Shown here one piece after another: positions 17,089 to 25,803 of a stretch of 64,000 bases of DNA (the stretch's first letter is position 1; every line of letters begins with the position of its first letter). Location of the stretch: positions 2,945,614 through 3,009,613 of the forward strand of contig NZ_CP072596.1 in the NCBI RefSeq assembly GCF_017815535.1, read 5' to 3'. This stretch comes from Tessaracoccus sp. MC1865. GTDB lineage: Bacteria; Actinomycetota; Actinomycetes; Propionibacteriales; Propionibacteriaceae. The position numbers were made by a program, and so were the translations under genes. The notes beneath the pieces were generated by a model. That model saw only the letters and a program-made list of their open reading frames with translations, did no database searches and was not told the DNA's origin.

Positions 17089-17120
17089 CTGCTGCCAGCA
17101 CCTTTCAAGGAGGACAAGCT

Positions 17121-18083
17121 GTGCAGCCTGCAAAGACGCCGGTAGCGATCGACGACCCCCCTCGGCCCGCCCTGCTCGCCGGGGTGGACATCGGGGGCAC
17201 CAAGATCGCCGCCGTGCTGGTGTCGAGGTCGGGCGACGTCCTCGCCTCCCATACGGAGGCCGCTCCCACAGGGGGTGGAGGCGCTGTGCTGCGGGCCGTT
17301 GCCGCCACGATCGAATCCCTGGAGCGTGAGGTCGGCAGCCCCATCGCTGCGCTCGGCCTTGGCGCCGCGGGCATCATCGATTCGGCCACGGGCACCGTCC
17401 TGGCCGCCTCGCAGCTCTTCACCGACTGGGTGGGTCGGCGCATCGGTGCCGAGCTCGAAGCGCTCATCCGACGCCCCGTCACCGTCGCGAACGATGTCAA
17501 CGCATTCCTCGTCGGCGAGGTCCGCTGGGGCGCGCTGCGCGGGGCTGAGAACGCACTGGGCGTGATGCTGGGCACAGGCGTCGGAGGAGCGGTCATGCTG
17601 GCCGGTCACCTGTTCGAGGGCCCTCATGGCGGTGCAGGTGAAATCGGGCACACGCCTCGCCACTCGGACCACCGCTGTACGTGCGGCGGGATCGGCCATC
17701 TCGAGACCGTTGCCTCGGGGCGGTCCATCGGCCTGCGCTACGCCGAGCGCACCGGCGGTTCACCCCTCACCGGGCAGGAGACCGCCCGACGGGCCGCTTC
17801 CGGTGACGAGGTCGCGCTCGCCGTCTTTCATGACGCGGGTCAGGCCTTGGCCAACGCCGTCCTCACCACGGGCACACTCTTCGACGTCGATCACGTCGTC
17901 ATCGGCGGCGGGGTGGCCAAGGCATGGGAATTCTGGCGGCCCTCCTTCGAAGCGACGGTGGCGGAGAACCCGCCGATCAGCGGGCGCCAACTCATTGTGC
18001 GGTTGGCGGCATTGACCAACCCCGCGATCGGCGCCGCAACCCTCGCGCTGGATACGGTTGACTCGGCAGGAGACATGGCATGA
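17121..18083 (+). CDS. ROK-family sugar kinase
   Basis: A 320-residue cytoplasmic kinase without an HTH. The phosphate motif GVDIGGTKIAAVLV is near residues 21-34, the catalytic Asp is in VANDVNAFLVGE, and the ROK zinc motif appears as HxxxxCTCGGIGHLE around residue 190. Glucokinases, fructokinases and ManNAc kinases share this fold, so substrate is not assigned. The GTG start has AAGGAGGA upstream. The stop overlaps the next gene's ATG (ATGA). Confidence 0.9.
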   Translation: MQPAKTPVAIDDPPRPALLAGVDIGGTKIAAVLVSRSGDVLASHTEAAPTGGGGAVLRAVAATIESLEREVGSPIAALGLGAAGIIDSATGTVLAASQLFTDWVGRRIGAELEALIRRPVTVANDVNAFLVGEVRWGALRGAENALGVMLGTGVGGAVMLAGHLFEGPHGGAGEIGHTPRHSDHRCTCGGIGHLETVASGRSIGLRYAERTGGSPLTGQETARRAASGDEVALAVFHDAGQALANAVLTTGTLFDVDHVVIGGGVAKAWEFWRPSFEATVAENPPISGRQLIVRLAALTNPAIGAATLALDTVDSAGDMA

Positions 18084-19636
18084 GAGAAGCATCGGAGATC
18101 CGGTCTGAGCCGCTCCCACCTGTCGCCCTCACGGGGATCTCACAACCCAGGGTGGGCGTCGGCGGCATCGCCATCGAGTCGAGCACGTTCAGCCGCCACG
18201 TTGCGACCCTGACTGATTTCGTGCAGCGACGCGGCGAGGAGTTGCTCGCGTACCACCCGTTCCTCCGGGAGGGTGAGCCCTTGCGGCAAGCGGCCCACTG
18301 GGTTCCGCTGCTGCACGGCCGCTCCTTGCCCGGCGGACCGGTGGCCCAGGAGGCGTACCTGGCGATGCGCGACGAACTCGTCGAGCGCATCCACGCAGAG
18401 GGACCCTTCGACGGCTTCCTGCTCGACATCCACGGTGCCATGAGCGTCGTCGGGATGCTCGACGCCGAGGGCGACCTGGCCCGCGCGGTGCGGGCGGCGC
18501 TCGGCCGGGACACACTGGTGTCGGCCAGCATGGATCTCCACGGCAACGTGTCTCCCGAGTTCCTGGCGCAGGTGGATCTGGTGACGTGCTACCGGATGGC
18601 ACCTCACGAGGATGAGGAGAACACCCGCGAACGCGCCGCCCGCAACCTGCTCGCGCGGCTCCGCGCCGACGGCGGGAGCGACCCGGAGTCGCGCCGCCCC
18701 CTGAAGGCCTGGGTTCGGGTGCCCATACTGTTGCCGGGTGAGAAGACCAGCACCAGGGTGGAGCCAGCCAGGTCGCTCTACCGGTTGGTGCCGCAGGTGG
18801 AGGCACGCGACGGCGTGCTCGACGCTGCAATCTGGGTGGGCTACGCCTGGGCCGACGAACCCCGCTGCCATGGGGTGGTCGTCGTGACCGGCGACGCCGA
18901 GCCTGCCGTCCGCGACGGCGCTCGCCAATTGGCAGAGGCGTTCTGGGCAGTGCGCGACGAGTTCGAATTCGTCGGGCCCACCGGAACGTTCGCCGAGGCG
19001 ATCGACATCGCGCTCTGCCCGGACGCAAAACATCCGCATGTGGTGTCGGATTCGGGCGACAACCCGACAGCAGGCGGGGCCGGAGACAGTTCGTGGTCCC
19101 TCACGCAGCTCATCGCGGATCCTCGGTTGACGGACGATACCCTCACAGTCATCCACGCCTCGATCAATGACGCCGCAGCAGTTGCGGCGGCGGCGGCGGC
19201 GGGCGTGGGTGCCCGCGTGCAACTAGGCGTGGGGGGCAACGTCGACGAGGCGGCAACCCCGGCGCAGCTCGACGGCATCGTCCGGGCCGTCGTCGAAGGC
19301 GATCCGGTGGGCGGCACCCAGGTCGTCGTACAGCGGGGGGCGGTGCACGCGATCATCTCGGAGCGCCGCAAGCCGTTCCATCACCTGGCCGACTTCACGC
19401 GCCTCGGGCTCGATCCGCGCGAGGCCGACATCGTTGTGGTGAAGATCGGCTACCTGGAGCCCGAACTTCACGATCTCGCGGAGGGCTGGACCCTGGCCTT
19501 GACGCCGGGCGGCGTCGATCAGAACCTTGAACGGCTGGGGCATCACCGCTTGCTGCCGGGCACGTGGCCCTTCGACACCAACGGGCCGCAGACCATGTTC
19601 GAACCCCAACTCTCACGAGGAGCCTTCCCATGCTGA
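18080..19636 (+). CDS. M81-family metallopeptidase (MlrC/microcystinase-like)
   Basis: The 518-residue protein begins, after a variable leader, with VGVGGIAIESSTFSR and contains LDIHGAMSV and SMDLHGNVS, with His residues typical of the M81/DUF1485 metal site. The named member, MlrC, cleaves linearised microcystin. Here the gene lies between a ROK kinase and an alpha-L-fucosidase in one translationally coupled operon, which argues for another substrate, perhaps an amide in a glycan or glycoconjugate. That is inference. A run of eight alanines (GCG repeat) occurs near residue 370. Its stop overlaps the fucosidase start by a few bases. Confidence 0.85.
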   Translation: MREASEIRSEPLPPVALTGISQPRVGVGGIAIESSTFSRHVATLTDFVQRRGEELLAYHPFLREGEPLRQAAHWVPLLHGRSLPGGPVAQEAYLAMRDELVERIHAEGPFDGFLLDIHGAMSVVGMLDAEGDLARAVRAALGRDTLVSASMDLHGNVSPEFLAQVDLVTCYRMAPHEDEENTRERAARNLLARLRADGGSDPESRRPLKAWVRVPILLPGEKTSTRVEPARSLYRLVPQVEARDGVLDAAIWVGYAWADEPRCHGVVVVTGDAEPAVRDGARQLAEAFWAVRDEFEFVGPTGTFAEAIDIALCPDAKHPHVVSDSGDNPTAGGAGDSSWSLTQLIADPRLTDDTLTVIHASINDAAAVAAAAAAGVGARVQLGVGGNVDEAATPAQLDGIVRAVVEGDPVGGTQVVVQRGAVHAIISERRKPFHHLADFTRLGLDPREADIVVVKIGYLEPELHDLAEGWTLALTPGGVDQNLERLGHHRLLPGTWPFDTNGPQTMFEPQLSRGAFPC

Positions 19637-20949
19637 ACTTCGACACGCGCATCGGGCCCCAGTTCGCCGTCGCCCCGGACTACCCGGATCTCAGCGTGCC
19701 GGAGTGGTACCGCGACGCGAAGCTCGGCATCTTCATCCACTGGGGCATCTACTCGGTGCCGGCGTGGGCGCAGCTCCACGGCGAACGCAACGTACAGCCC
19801 GAGGAGGCGTACGCTCTCCACGAGTACGCAGAGTGGTACGGCAACACCTGGCGCATTCCCGGCAGTCCCACCCAGCGCCACCACGTGGAGACCTACGGTC
19901 AGGGCACGTCGTACGAGGATCTGGTCGACCTGTGGCACCCAGAGCGCTTCGACGCCGGCCACATGGTGAGCCAGGTCCTCCGCTCGGGCGCGCGCTACAT
20001 CATTCCCACCACCAAGCACCATGAGGGCCTGTGCCTGTGGGAAACCGAGACCACGCCATTCTCCACCGCCCGACGGGGGCCCCATCGTGACCTCATCGCC
20101 GAGTTGCACGACGCGGCCCGGGCGGCCGGCGTGCGTTTCGGCGTCTACTTCTCCGGGGCTCTGGACTGGCACGTGAGCGATCTTCCGCCCATCCAGTCAG
20201 ACCGCGACCTGTTCGCCCTGAGGCGCAACGACGCCGAGTTCGCGCAGTACTCCGCGCGGCAGCTCCGGGAGTTGATCGAGCGGTTCAGCCCAGACGTGCT
20301 GTGGAACGACATCGATTGGCCAGACGGCGGCAAGGGCCACGAGCCCTACGGCTTGGCGCAGCTCTTCCAGGACTACCTGAGCGCCGTGCCCTCTGGCGTG
20401 GTCAACGATCGCTGGGGCATCCCCACCCACGGTTTCGTGACCCGGGAGTACACACATGTCAACGAGACTCTGCCCCAGGTGTGGGAAGCGTGCCGTGGCC
20501 TGGGGCAGTCCTTCGGCTACAACCGCGTTGAGGACGAACGCGCCTCCATGTCTGGCGCAGAACTCGTCGCCTATCTGGTCGATGTCGTGTCGAAGAACGG
20601 CAACCTCCTGATCAACGTGGGGCCCCGTGCCGACGGCACCATCCCCGAACTGCAACTGCGCGCGCTGGAGGAGCTGGGCGCGTGGCTGGCCGTCAACGGC
20701 GAGGCGATCTTCACGACGCGGCCGTGGCTGCGGTGTGGCGACGCTCAGGTGCGCTACACCCATGCCGACGGTGCCGTTTACTGCCATCTCCTCACGCCGG
20801 GCGAGGGCCGGCTGACCCTTCCGCCCGAGCTGTCTTCGGCCCGGATCGTGCACTGGTTGGGCGGTTCCGAAACAGTGGTCCACGACGGGATCGCCGTGGT
20901 CCCGGAAGCGCTGCGGACAAGCCCCGTGGCGGTGGCGCGAGTGGGATGA
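19630..20949 (+). CDS. Alpha-L-fucosidase, glycoside hydrolase family 29
   Basis: GH29 enzymes release L-fucose from glycans with retention of configuration. The 439-residue protein has the conserved LGIFIHWGIYSVPAWA near residue 30, HHEGLCLW, and VLWNDIDWPD around residue 225, containing the Asp expected as nucleophile. No signal peptide is present, so it acts on imported oligosaccharides. The ATG at 19630 follows AGGAG and overlaps the M81 stop. It is the last gene of the plus-strand arm of the glycan locus. Confidence 0.92.
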   Translation: MLNFDTRIGPQFAVAPDYPDLSVPEWYRDAKLGIFIHWGIYSVPAWAQLHGERNVQPEEAYALHEYAEWYGNTWRIPGSPTQRHHVETYGQGTSYEDLVDLWHPERFDAGHMVSQVLRSGARYIIPTTKHHEGLCLWETETTPFSTARRGPHRDLIAELHDAARAAGVRFGVYFSGALDWHVSDLPPIQSDRDLFALRRNDAEFAQYSARQLRELIERFSPDVLWNDIDWPDGGKGHEPYGLAQLFQDYLSAVPSGVVNDRWGIPTHGFVTREYTHVNETLPQVWEACRGLGQSFGYNRVEDERASMSGAELVAYLVDVVSKNGNLLINVGPRADGTIPELQLRALEELGAWLAVNGEAIFTTRPWLRCGDAQVRYTHADGAVYCHLLTPGEGRLTLPPELSSARIVHWLGGSETVVHDGIAVVPEALRTSPVAVARVG

Positions 20950-20970
20950 AAGCCCACAACACGCGTCGAT

Positions 20971-21001
20971 TTGCATCGCTTCCGAGGCACGGCCCTACTT
21001 T
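20971..21001 (+). promoter_or_regulatory. Putative leaderless promoter of the first GNAT gene
   Basis: TTGCAT (20971-20976) and TACTTT (20996-21001) are separated by 19 bases; the ATG follows six bases after the -10, with no Shine-Dalgarno. Confidence 0.45.
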
Positions 21002-21007
21002 TCTCCC

Positions 21008-21790
21008 ATGGTCGCGCTGCCGCCCTCTACAGAGCCATTGACCGGGCGGTTCGTCCGGCTTGAGCCGTTCACAGAATCCGACGCCGACGAGCTGGCCAGC
21101 CTCCTGCTCGACCCGGCCCTCTACACCAACGGATACGTCATGTATCCCACCCCGTCGACCCACGCTGAAGCGGTCGAACGCGTCTGGGCCTGGTGGGCCA
21201 ACCGCACCCGCGCCGGCAGCGCAGACCGCCTCAGCTACGCCGTCCGGCTGACCGGCGACGGCGGGCTGGGCACCCCCGGAACCCTCGTGGGCACCACCTC
21301 GCTGGGGCCGTTCGACACCGGCAACCAGGCGACCTTCCTCGGCTTCACCATCTACGGCCGTCGCTGGTGGGGTGCTCCGGTGAACCCCGAGGGCAAGTAC
21401 CTCTTGCTGCGCCAGGCGTTCGAGGTCCTCGGCTACAGCCGCGTCCAGATCCAGACCGACGTGCGCAACGTCCGCAGCCAGGCCGCGATCGAGAAGCTGG
21501 GGGCCGTGCGCGAGGGCGTCCTGCGTCGGCACAAGATCCGCGCCGACGGCAGCTCCAGGGATTCCGTCTTCTACTCGATCATCACGGAGGACTGGCCGCG
21601 GGTGAGGGCGGGTCTCGAGGCCCGTCTCGGCGGGTGGACCCCTGTCCTGGACGCCCACGGCACCAGCGACCTCCCAGCCCTCCCTGCCGCAGCGGAGGAC
21701 ACCGACGAGGTGCGCAATGCGCTGGTCAACCTCACCGCCCAGCTCACCGTGCTCCAGCAGGCCCATGAATCATTGGGACTCCAATCCTGA
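21008..21790 (+). CDS. GNAT-family N-acetyltransferase (RimJ/RimL type), first of a tandem pair
   Basis: A 260-residue acetyl-CoA-dependent transferase. It opens GRFVRLEPFTESDADELASL and contains the acetyl-CoA region and NVRSQAAIEKLGAVREGVLRRH, typical of RimJ/RimL-like enzymes that acetylate amino groups of proteins or small molecules. It is closely related to the next gene in order and motifs, but has an extra C-terminal tail of about 50 residues rich in Ala and Asp. The two copies presumably arose by duplication. Confidence 0.87.
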   Translation: MVALPPSTEPLTGRFVRLEPFTESDADELASLLLDPALYTNGYVMYPTPSTHAEAVERVWAWWANRTRAGSADRLSYAVRLTGDGGLGTPGTLVGTTSLGPFDTGNQATFLGFTIYGRRWWGAPVNPEGKYLLLRQAFEVLGYSRVQIQTDVRNVRSQAAIEKLGAVREGVLRRHKIRADGSSRDSVFYSIITEDWPRVRAGLEARLGGWTPVLDAHGTSDLPALPAAAEDTDEVRNALVNLTAQLTVLQQAHESLGLQS

Positions 21791-21802
21791 TGGCGTCCGG
21801 TG

Positions 21803-21808
21803 TAGCGT
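21803..21808 (+). promoter_or_regulatory. Putative -10 element of the second GNAT gene
   Basis: TAGCGT ends six bases before the ATG at 21815, the same spacing as its paralogue upstream; no Shine-Dalgarno is present. Confidence 0.4.
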
Positions 21809-21814
21809 TTTTCC

Positions 21815-22441
21815 ATGGTCGCGACACCGCCTGAGCCCAAGACGCTGAGCGGCCGGCTCGTCCGCCTGGAGCCGTTCCGCGCCTCAGACGCAGACGAGTT
21901 GGCCGAACTCGTGCTTGATCCGCGCCTGCACGAGCATGGTTTCGTCATGTACCCGCCGCCCAGGAGCTACGCCGAGGCCCTCCGGCGCGTCTATTCCGCC
22001 TGGGCCGCGACACCCGCCGCACATGCGTCCCGCGTGACGTGGGTGGTGCGGCTCACCGGCGACGGTGACCTCGGCCCGGCGGGAACGCTCGTCGGCGCCT
22101 CGTCCCTGGGAGAGGCTGAGCCGGAGAACGAGGCGGTGCACCTCGGCTGGACGGTCTACGGACGCCGCTGGTGGGGCTCCCTGGTGAACGCGGAGACGAA
22201 GTACCTGCTCCTCAGGGAGGCGTTCGAGAACCTGGGGTTCGGCCGGGTGCGGCTCCAGACCGACGCCCTCAACCTCCGCAGCCAGGCGGCCATCGAGAAG
22301 CTGGGCGCGACGAAGGAGGGAGTGCTGAGGCGACACAAGGTGCGCGCCGACGGCACCTTCCGCGACACCGTCGTCTATTCGATCCTCCGCGACGAGTGGC
22401 CGGCCGTGAAGGCCGGGTTGGAGAGGCGACTGAGCGCCTAG
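21815..22441 (+). CDS. GNAT-family N-acetyltransferase, second of a tandem pair
   Basis: A 208-residue paralogue of the preceding gene, sharing GRLVRLEPFxxSDADELAEL, VRLTGDGDLGPAGTLVGASSLG, YGRRWWG and RSQAAIEKLGATKEGVLRRHK. It lacks the long C-terminal tail of its neighbour. Each copy appears to have its own promoter. Confidence 0.87.
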   Translation: MVATPPEPKTLSGRLVRLEPFRASDADELAELVLDPRLHEHGFVMYPPPRSYAEALRRVYSAWAATPAAHASRVTWVVRLTGDGDLGPAGTLVGASSLGEAEPENEAVHLGWTVYGRRWWGSLVNAETKYLLLREAFENLGFGRVRLQTDALNLRSQAAIEKLGATKEGVLRRHKVRADGTFRDTVVYSILRDEWPAVKAGLERRLSA

Positions 22442-22517
22442 CTCGCGGCCCAGATCGGGGTCAAGGGATGACAGAGCTAGAGTCGCAGTCAGGCACGATC
22501 GCTGAAGGGAATCACCC

Positions 22518-23492
22518 ATGCACACCACGCACCTCGGCCGCTCCGGTCTCCAGGTCTCCCGTCTCGTCCTCGGCACCATGAACTTCGGGCCACACACGTC
22601 GGAGGAGGACGCGCACGCCATCATGGACCGCGCCCTCGACGCAGGCATCAACTTCTTCGACACCGCCAACGGCTACGGCGGCAAGGGTCACCGCGGACGC
22701 ACCGAGGAGATCGTCGGGCGCTGGTTCAAGAAGTCCGGCCGCCGCGACGAGGTGATCCTCGCCACCAAGTGCTACGGCTCCACCCTGGACGAAGACCGGC
22801 CCAACTTCTCCAAGCTCTCGGCGGTGAACGTCCGGCGTTCAGCGATCGCGTCGCTCCAGCGCCTGCAGACGGACCACATCGACCTCTACCAGATGCACCA
22901 CGTGGACCGCGCCACGTCCTGGGAGGAGATCTGGCAGTCCATGGACCGTCTGGTGGCAGCGGGCGACATCGTCTACGTCGGGTCCTCGAACTTCGCCGGC
23001 TGGCACATCGCGGCTGCGGTCGAGGCCGCGAAGGCGCGCCACAGCCTGGGCCTGGTGAGCGAGCAGTCCCTCTACAACCTGGCCGCGCGCACCGTCGAAC
23101 TCGAAGTGTTGCCCGCCGCCCGGCACTACGGGCTGGGCGTCATCCCGTGGTCGCCGCTCGGGGGCGGCCTGCTGGGCGGTGTCCTGCAGAAGATCGAATC
23201 CGGCCGCCGCGCCGACGAGCAGATGCTGCGGCGCGTCGCGGAGATGCGCGAACAACTGGATGCGTGGGAGTCGTTCTGCCGCGAACTGGGCGAGCAGCCC
23301 GCCGATGTGGCGCTCGCGTGGCTGCTGCACCAGGACGGCGTCACGGGCCCGATCATCGGCCCCCGCACCATGGAGCAGCTCGACGGCGCACTCCACGCCC
23401 TGGACATCAGCCTGGACGAGTCCGCACTGGCACGCCTCGACGAGATCTTCCCCGGCCCCGGCGGACCGGCCCCGGAGGCCTACGCCTGGTGA
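22518..23492 (+). CDS. Aldo/keto reductase (PdxI/YajO-like subgroup)
   Basis: A 324-residue NADPH-dependent oxidoreductase with a TIM-barrel fold. It starts MHTTHLGRSGLQVSRLVLGTM, with the active-site region FFDTANGYGG (Asp and Tyr), the catalytic-lysine region LATKCYG, QMHHVDR and a C-terminal IIGPRTMEQLD cofactor motif. AAGGGA lies 8 bases before the ATG. Its stop overlaps the GTG start of a flavin-reductase-like gene (GTGA), so the two are probably made together. Confidence 0.9.
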   Translation: MHTTHLGRSGLQVSRLVLGTMNFGPHTSEEDAHAIMDRALDAGINFFDTANGYGGKGHRGRTEEIVGRWFKKSGRRDEVILATKCYGSTLDEDRPNFSKLSAVNVRRSAIASLQRLQTDHIDLYQMHHVDRATSWEEIWQSMDRLVAAGDIVYVGSSNFAGWHIAAAVEAAKARHSLGLVSEQSLYNLAARTVELEVLPAARHYGLGVIPWSPLGGGLLGGVLQKIESGRRADEQMLRRVAEMREQLDAWESFCRELGEQPADVALAWLLHQDGVTGPIIGPRTMEQLDGALHALDISLDESALARLDEIFPGPGGPAPEAYAW

Positions 23493-24733
23493 CCGGCCCG
23501 GAAGAGGAAAGCGCCCGGCTGCGGGACGCCCCGCGGTCTGATGAGGTGTTCCAGGTCCTTGCCCAGCGCTACCACGTGGCGCCCATGCCGGTGCTCGAGG
23601 CACGCGACCTGGTGGACACCAGCCACCCCCTCGGAGAACCCAAACGGTTCCTGCGGGTCCAGCTGCCGCCGGACATGCCCTACCGCACGGGCGACCACCT
23701 CGCCCTCCTCCCCCGCAACCCGGAGGCCCTGGTCAGGCGCGTAGCCGCCCGCCTCGGCCTGGAGCTGACGCACACCGTCACGCTGGAGAAGGGGCGACGG
23801 GGGCTTCCCGTCGGCGTCCCGCTGACGGTGCACCAACTCCTCACCGAATTTGTCGAGCTGCGCTTCCCGCCCAGCGCCATCAGCGTCGCGAAGCTTGCCG
23901 ATCACGCGTCAGACGACGGGGAGCGGCACCAGCTCGCTGCTCTCGCGGCCCTGGGCCGCGAGGAGTTCCGCGAGCAGGTCACCGAGCGGGAGCGGACCGT
24001 CCTGGACCTCCTCGAGGAGTTCCCCTCCTGCGCCCTCACGCTCGACGCGTACCTGGACCTCGTGCGCCCCATCCGGCTCCGCAGCTACTCGCTCTCCAGC
24101 TCTCCCCTGGACCGGCCGCACGAGGCTGAACTGCTGGTCTCCTTCCTGGACGAACCGCATCGCGCGGGCCTCGGCACCTACACCGGGGTGGCCTCCGCCT
24201 TCCTCTGGGGCGTGGAGGCCGGCGACGTGCTCCACGCCAGGACGGTCTCCTGCCAGGAGGCCTTCCGCCTGCCCGACGACCCGTCGATCCCCGTCATCCT
24301 GATCAGCGCCGGCACGGGGCTGGCCCCGTTCCGAGCCGCCATCGCGGATCGCAGGCACGCCCCACGCGGGACCGTGCTGTGTTACTTCGGTTGCCGGCAC
24401 CCGGACGTCGATTTCCTCCACCGCGAGGAGTTGGAGGCGGCCGACGCGGCCGGTGTGATCAGCCTGCGTCCCGTCTTCTCGCGCGCGGCCCACGACGGCG
24501 TGCGGTACGTCCAGCACCGGATCGCGCGCGAGGGCGACGAGGTGTGGCGCCTGCTCGAGCAGGGCGCGCACGTGCGCGTCTGCGGCGACGGCCGGTACAT
24601 GGCCCCCGACGTACGCGCCGGCTTCCGGCAGCTGTTCCGGGACCACACCGACGGATCCGAGGAGGACGCCGAGGCGTGGCTGCACGACCTGATGATCAGC
24701 GGCCGCTACGTCGAGGACGTCTGGGCCGGCTGA
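23489..24733 (+). CDS. Diflavin-reductase-like FAD/NADPH oxidoreductase lacking a flavodoxin domain
   Basis: This 414-residue protein matches the FAD- and NADPH-binding half of sulfite reductase flavoprotein, P450 reductase and nitric-oxide synthase reductase: the FAD motif RSYSLSSSP near residue 205, a helical connecting domain before it, GTGLAPFRA near 275, CYFGCRHPDVDF, and a terminal VEDVWAG, where the aromatic that normally stacks on FAD is Trp in the third-from-last residue. The FMN-binding flavodoxin domain is absent. The GTG start overlaps the stop of the aldo/keto reductase gene. The electron acceptor is unknown: a separate flavodoxin or the coupled gene's pathway are possibilities. 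Confidence 0.85.
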   Translation: MTGPEEESARLRDAPRSDEVFQVLAQRYHVAPMPVLEARDLVDTSHPLGEPKRFLRVQLPPDMPYRTGDHLALLPRNPEALVRRVAARLGLELTHTVTLEKGRRGLPVGVPLTVHQLLTEFVELRFPPSAISVAKLADHASDDGERHQLAALAALGREEFREQVTERERTVLDLLEEFPSCALTLDAYLDLVRPIRLRSYSLSSSPLDRPHEAELLVSFLDEPHRAGLGTYTGVASAFLWGVEAGDVLHARTVSCQEAFRLPDDPSIPVILISAGTGLAPFRAAIADRRHAPRGTVLCYFGCRHPDVDFLHREELEAADAAGVISLRPVFSRAAHDGVRYVQHRIAREGDEVWRLLEQGAHVRVCGDGRYMAPDVRAGFRQLFRDHTDGSEEDAEAWLHDLMISGRYVEDVWAG

Positions 24734-24803
24734 GGAGGTCTCCGGGGTCATGCAACGGCGGCCCCCCTCAGCGCCCCGTCGACGGCTGTGCCAAGGTGGA
24801 GGC

Positions 24804-25790
24804 ATGCAGAAGTCAACATTGGGTAAGACTGGCCGCGACATCGGGGTCGTCGGCCAGGGGTGCTGGCAGTTCGGTGGCGATTGGGGCGACGTCGGCGACG
24901 ACGCGGCCATGGCCGTCCTCCACACGGCGGCCGACGAGGGCGTCACCTTCTTCGACACCGCCGACGTCTACGGCGACGGCCACAGCGAGGAACTCGTCGG
25001 CCGGTTCCTGAAGGAGCGCGCCGACGATTCGATCATGGTCGCGACCAAGCTCGGCCGCCGCGCCAGCCCGCACGTGCCGGAGACGTTCACCCGCGAGAAC
25101 CTGCGCGCCTGGAACGACCGCTCCCGCGCTCTCCTCGGGCTGGACACCATCGACCTGGTGCAGCTGCACTGCCCGCCGACGCCCGTCTACTCCGACGACA
25201 CGGTCTTCGACGTGCTCGACGAGATGGTCGAGGAAGGACGGATCCGCAACTACGGCGTGTCCGTCGAAACGGTCGACGAGGCGATGACGGCCCTCGCCCG
25301 CCCCGGCGTGGCGAGCATCCAGATCATCCTCAACGTCTTCCGCCGCAAGCCACTGGAGAAGGTCCTGCCCGCGGCGATGGAGGCCGGCGTCGGCATCATC
25401 GCCAGGGTCCCGCTCGCCAGCGGCCTGCTGACCGGCAGGTTCACCGAATCCACCACCTTCGCGCCGCAGGACCATCGGACGTACAACCGGCACGGCGAAT
25501 CGTTCGACCAAGGCGAGACGTTCAGCGGCGTGCCCTACGACGTCGGGGTCGCGGCCGCCCGCGAGTTCGCGTCGATCGTGCCGCAGGGCGTCACCCCGGC
25601 CCAGTTCGCGCTGCGCTGGATCATCGACCAGCCCGGTGTTTCCGTCGTGATCCCCGGCGCCAGCCGGCCGGACCAGGCGAAGGCCAACGCGGCCGCCGGC
25701 TCCCTGCTGCCCCTTACCCGGGAACAGCTCGACGCGTGCGAACGGATCTACGACGAGTACATCAGGAGCCACGTCCACGACCGCTGGTGA
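24804..25790 (+). CDS. Aldo/keto reductase (YdjG/Tas-like)
   Basis: The ATG at 24804 (MQKSTLGKTGRDIGVVGQG, 328 residues) has GGTGGAGG upstream and is preferred to the ATG at 24750. Active-site motifs are FFDTADVYGDG, VATKLGRR and QLHCPP; the C-terminus has the cofactor motif VVIPGASRPDQA. The sequence QFALRWIIDQPGVSVVIPG is typical of the family. It is about 70 bases downstream of the flavoreductase gene and could be in the same transcript. Confidence 0.9.
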   Translation: MQKSTLGKTGRDIGVVGQGCWQFGGDWGDVGDDAAMAVLHTAADEGVTFFDTADVYGDGHSEELVGRFLKERADDSIMVATKLGRRASPHVPETFTRENLRAWNDRSRALLGLDTIDLVQLHCPPTPVYSDDTVFDVLDEMVEEGRIRNYGVSVETVDEAMTALARPGVASIQIILNVFRRKPLEKVLPAAMEAGVGIIARVPLASGLLTGRFTESTTFAPQDHRTYNRHGESFDQGETFSGVPYDVGVAAAREFASIVPQGVTPAQFALRWIIDQPGVSVVIPGASRPDQAKANAAAGSLLPLTREQLDACERIYDEYIRSHVHDRW

Positions 25791-25803
25791 CGGCGTGCAC
25801 GCC

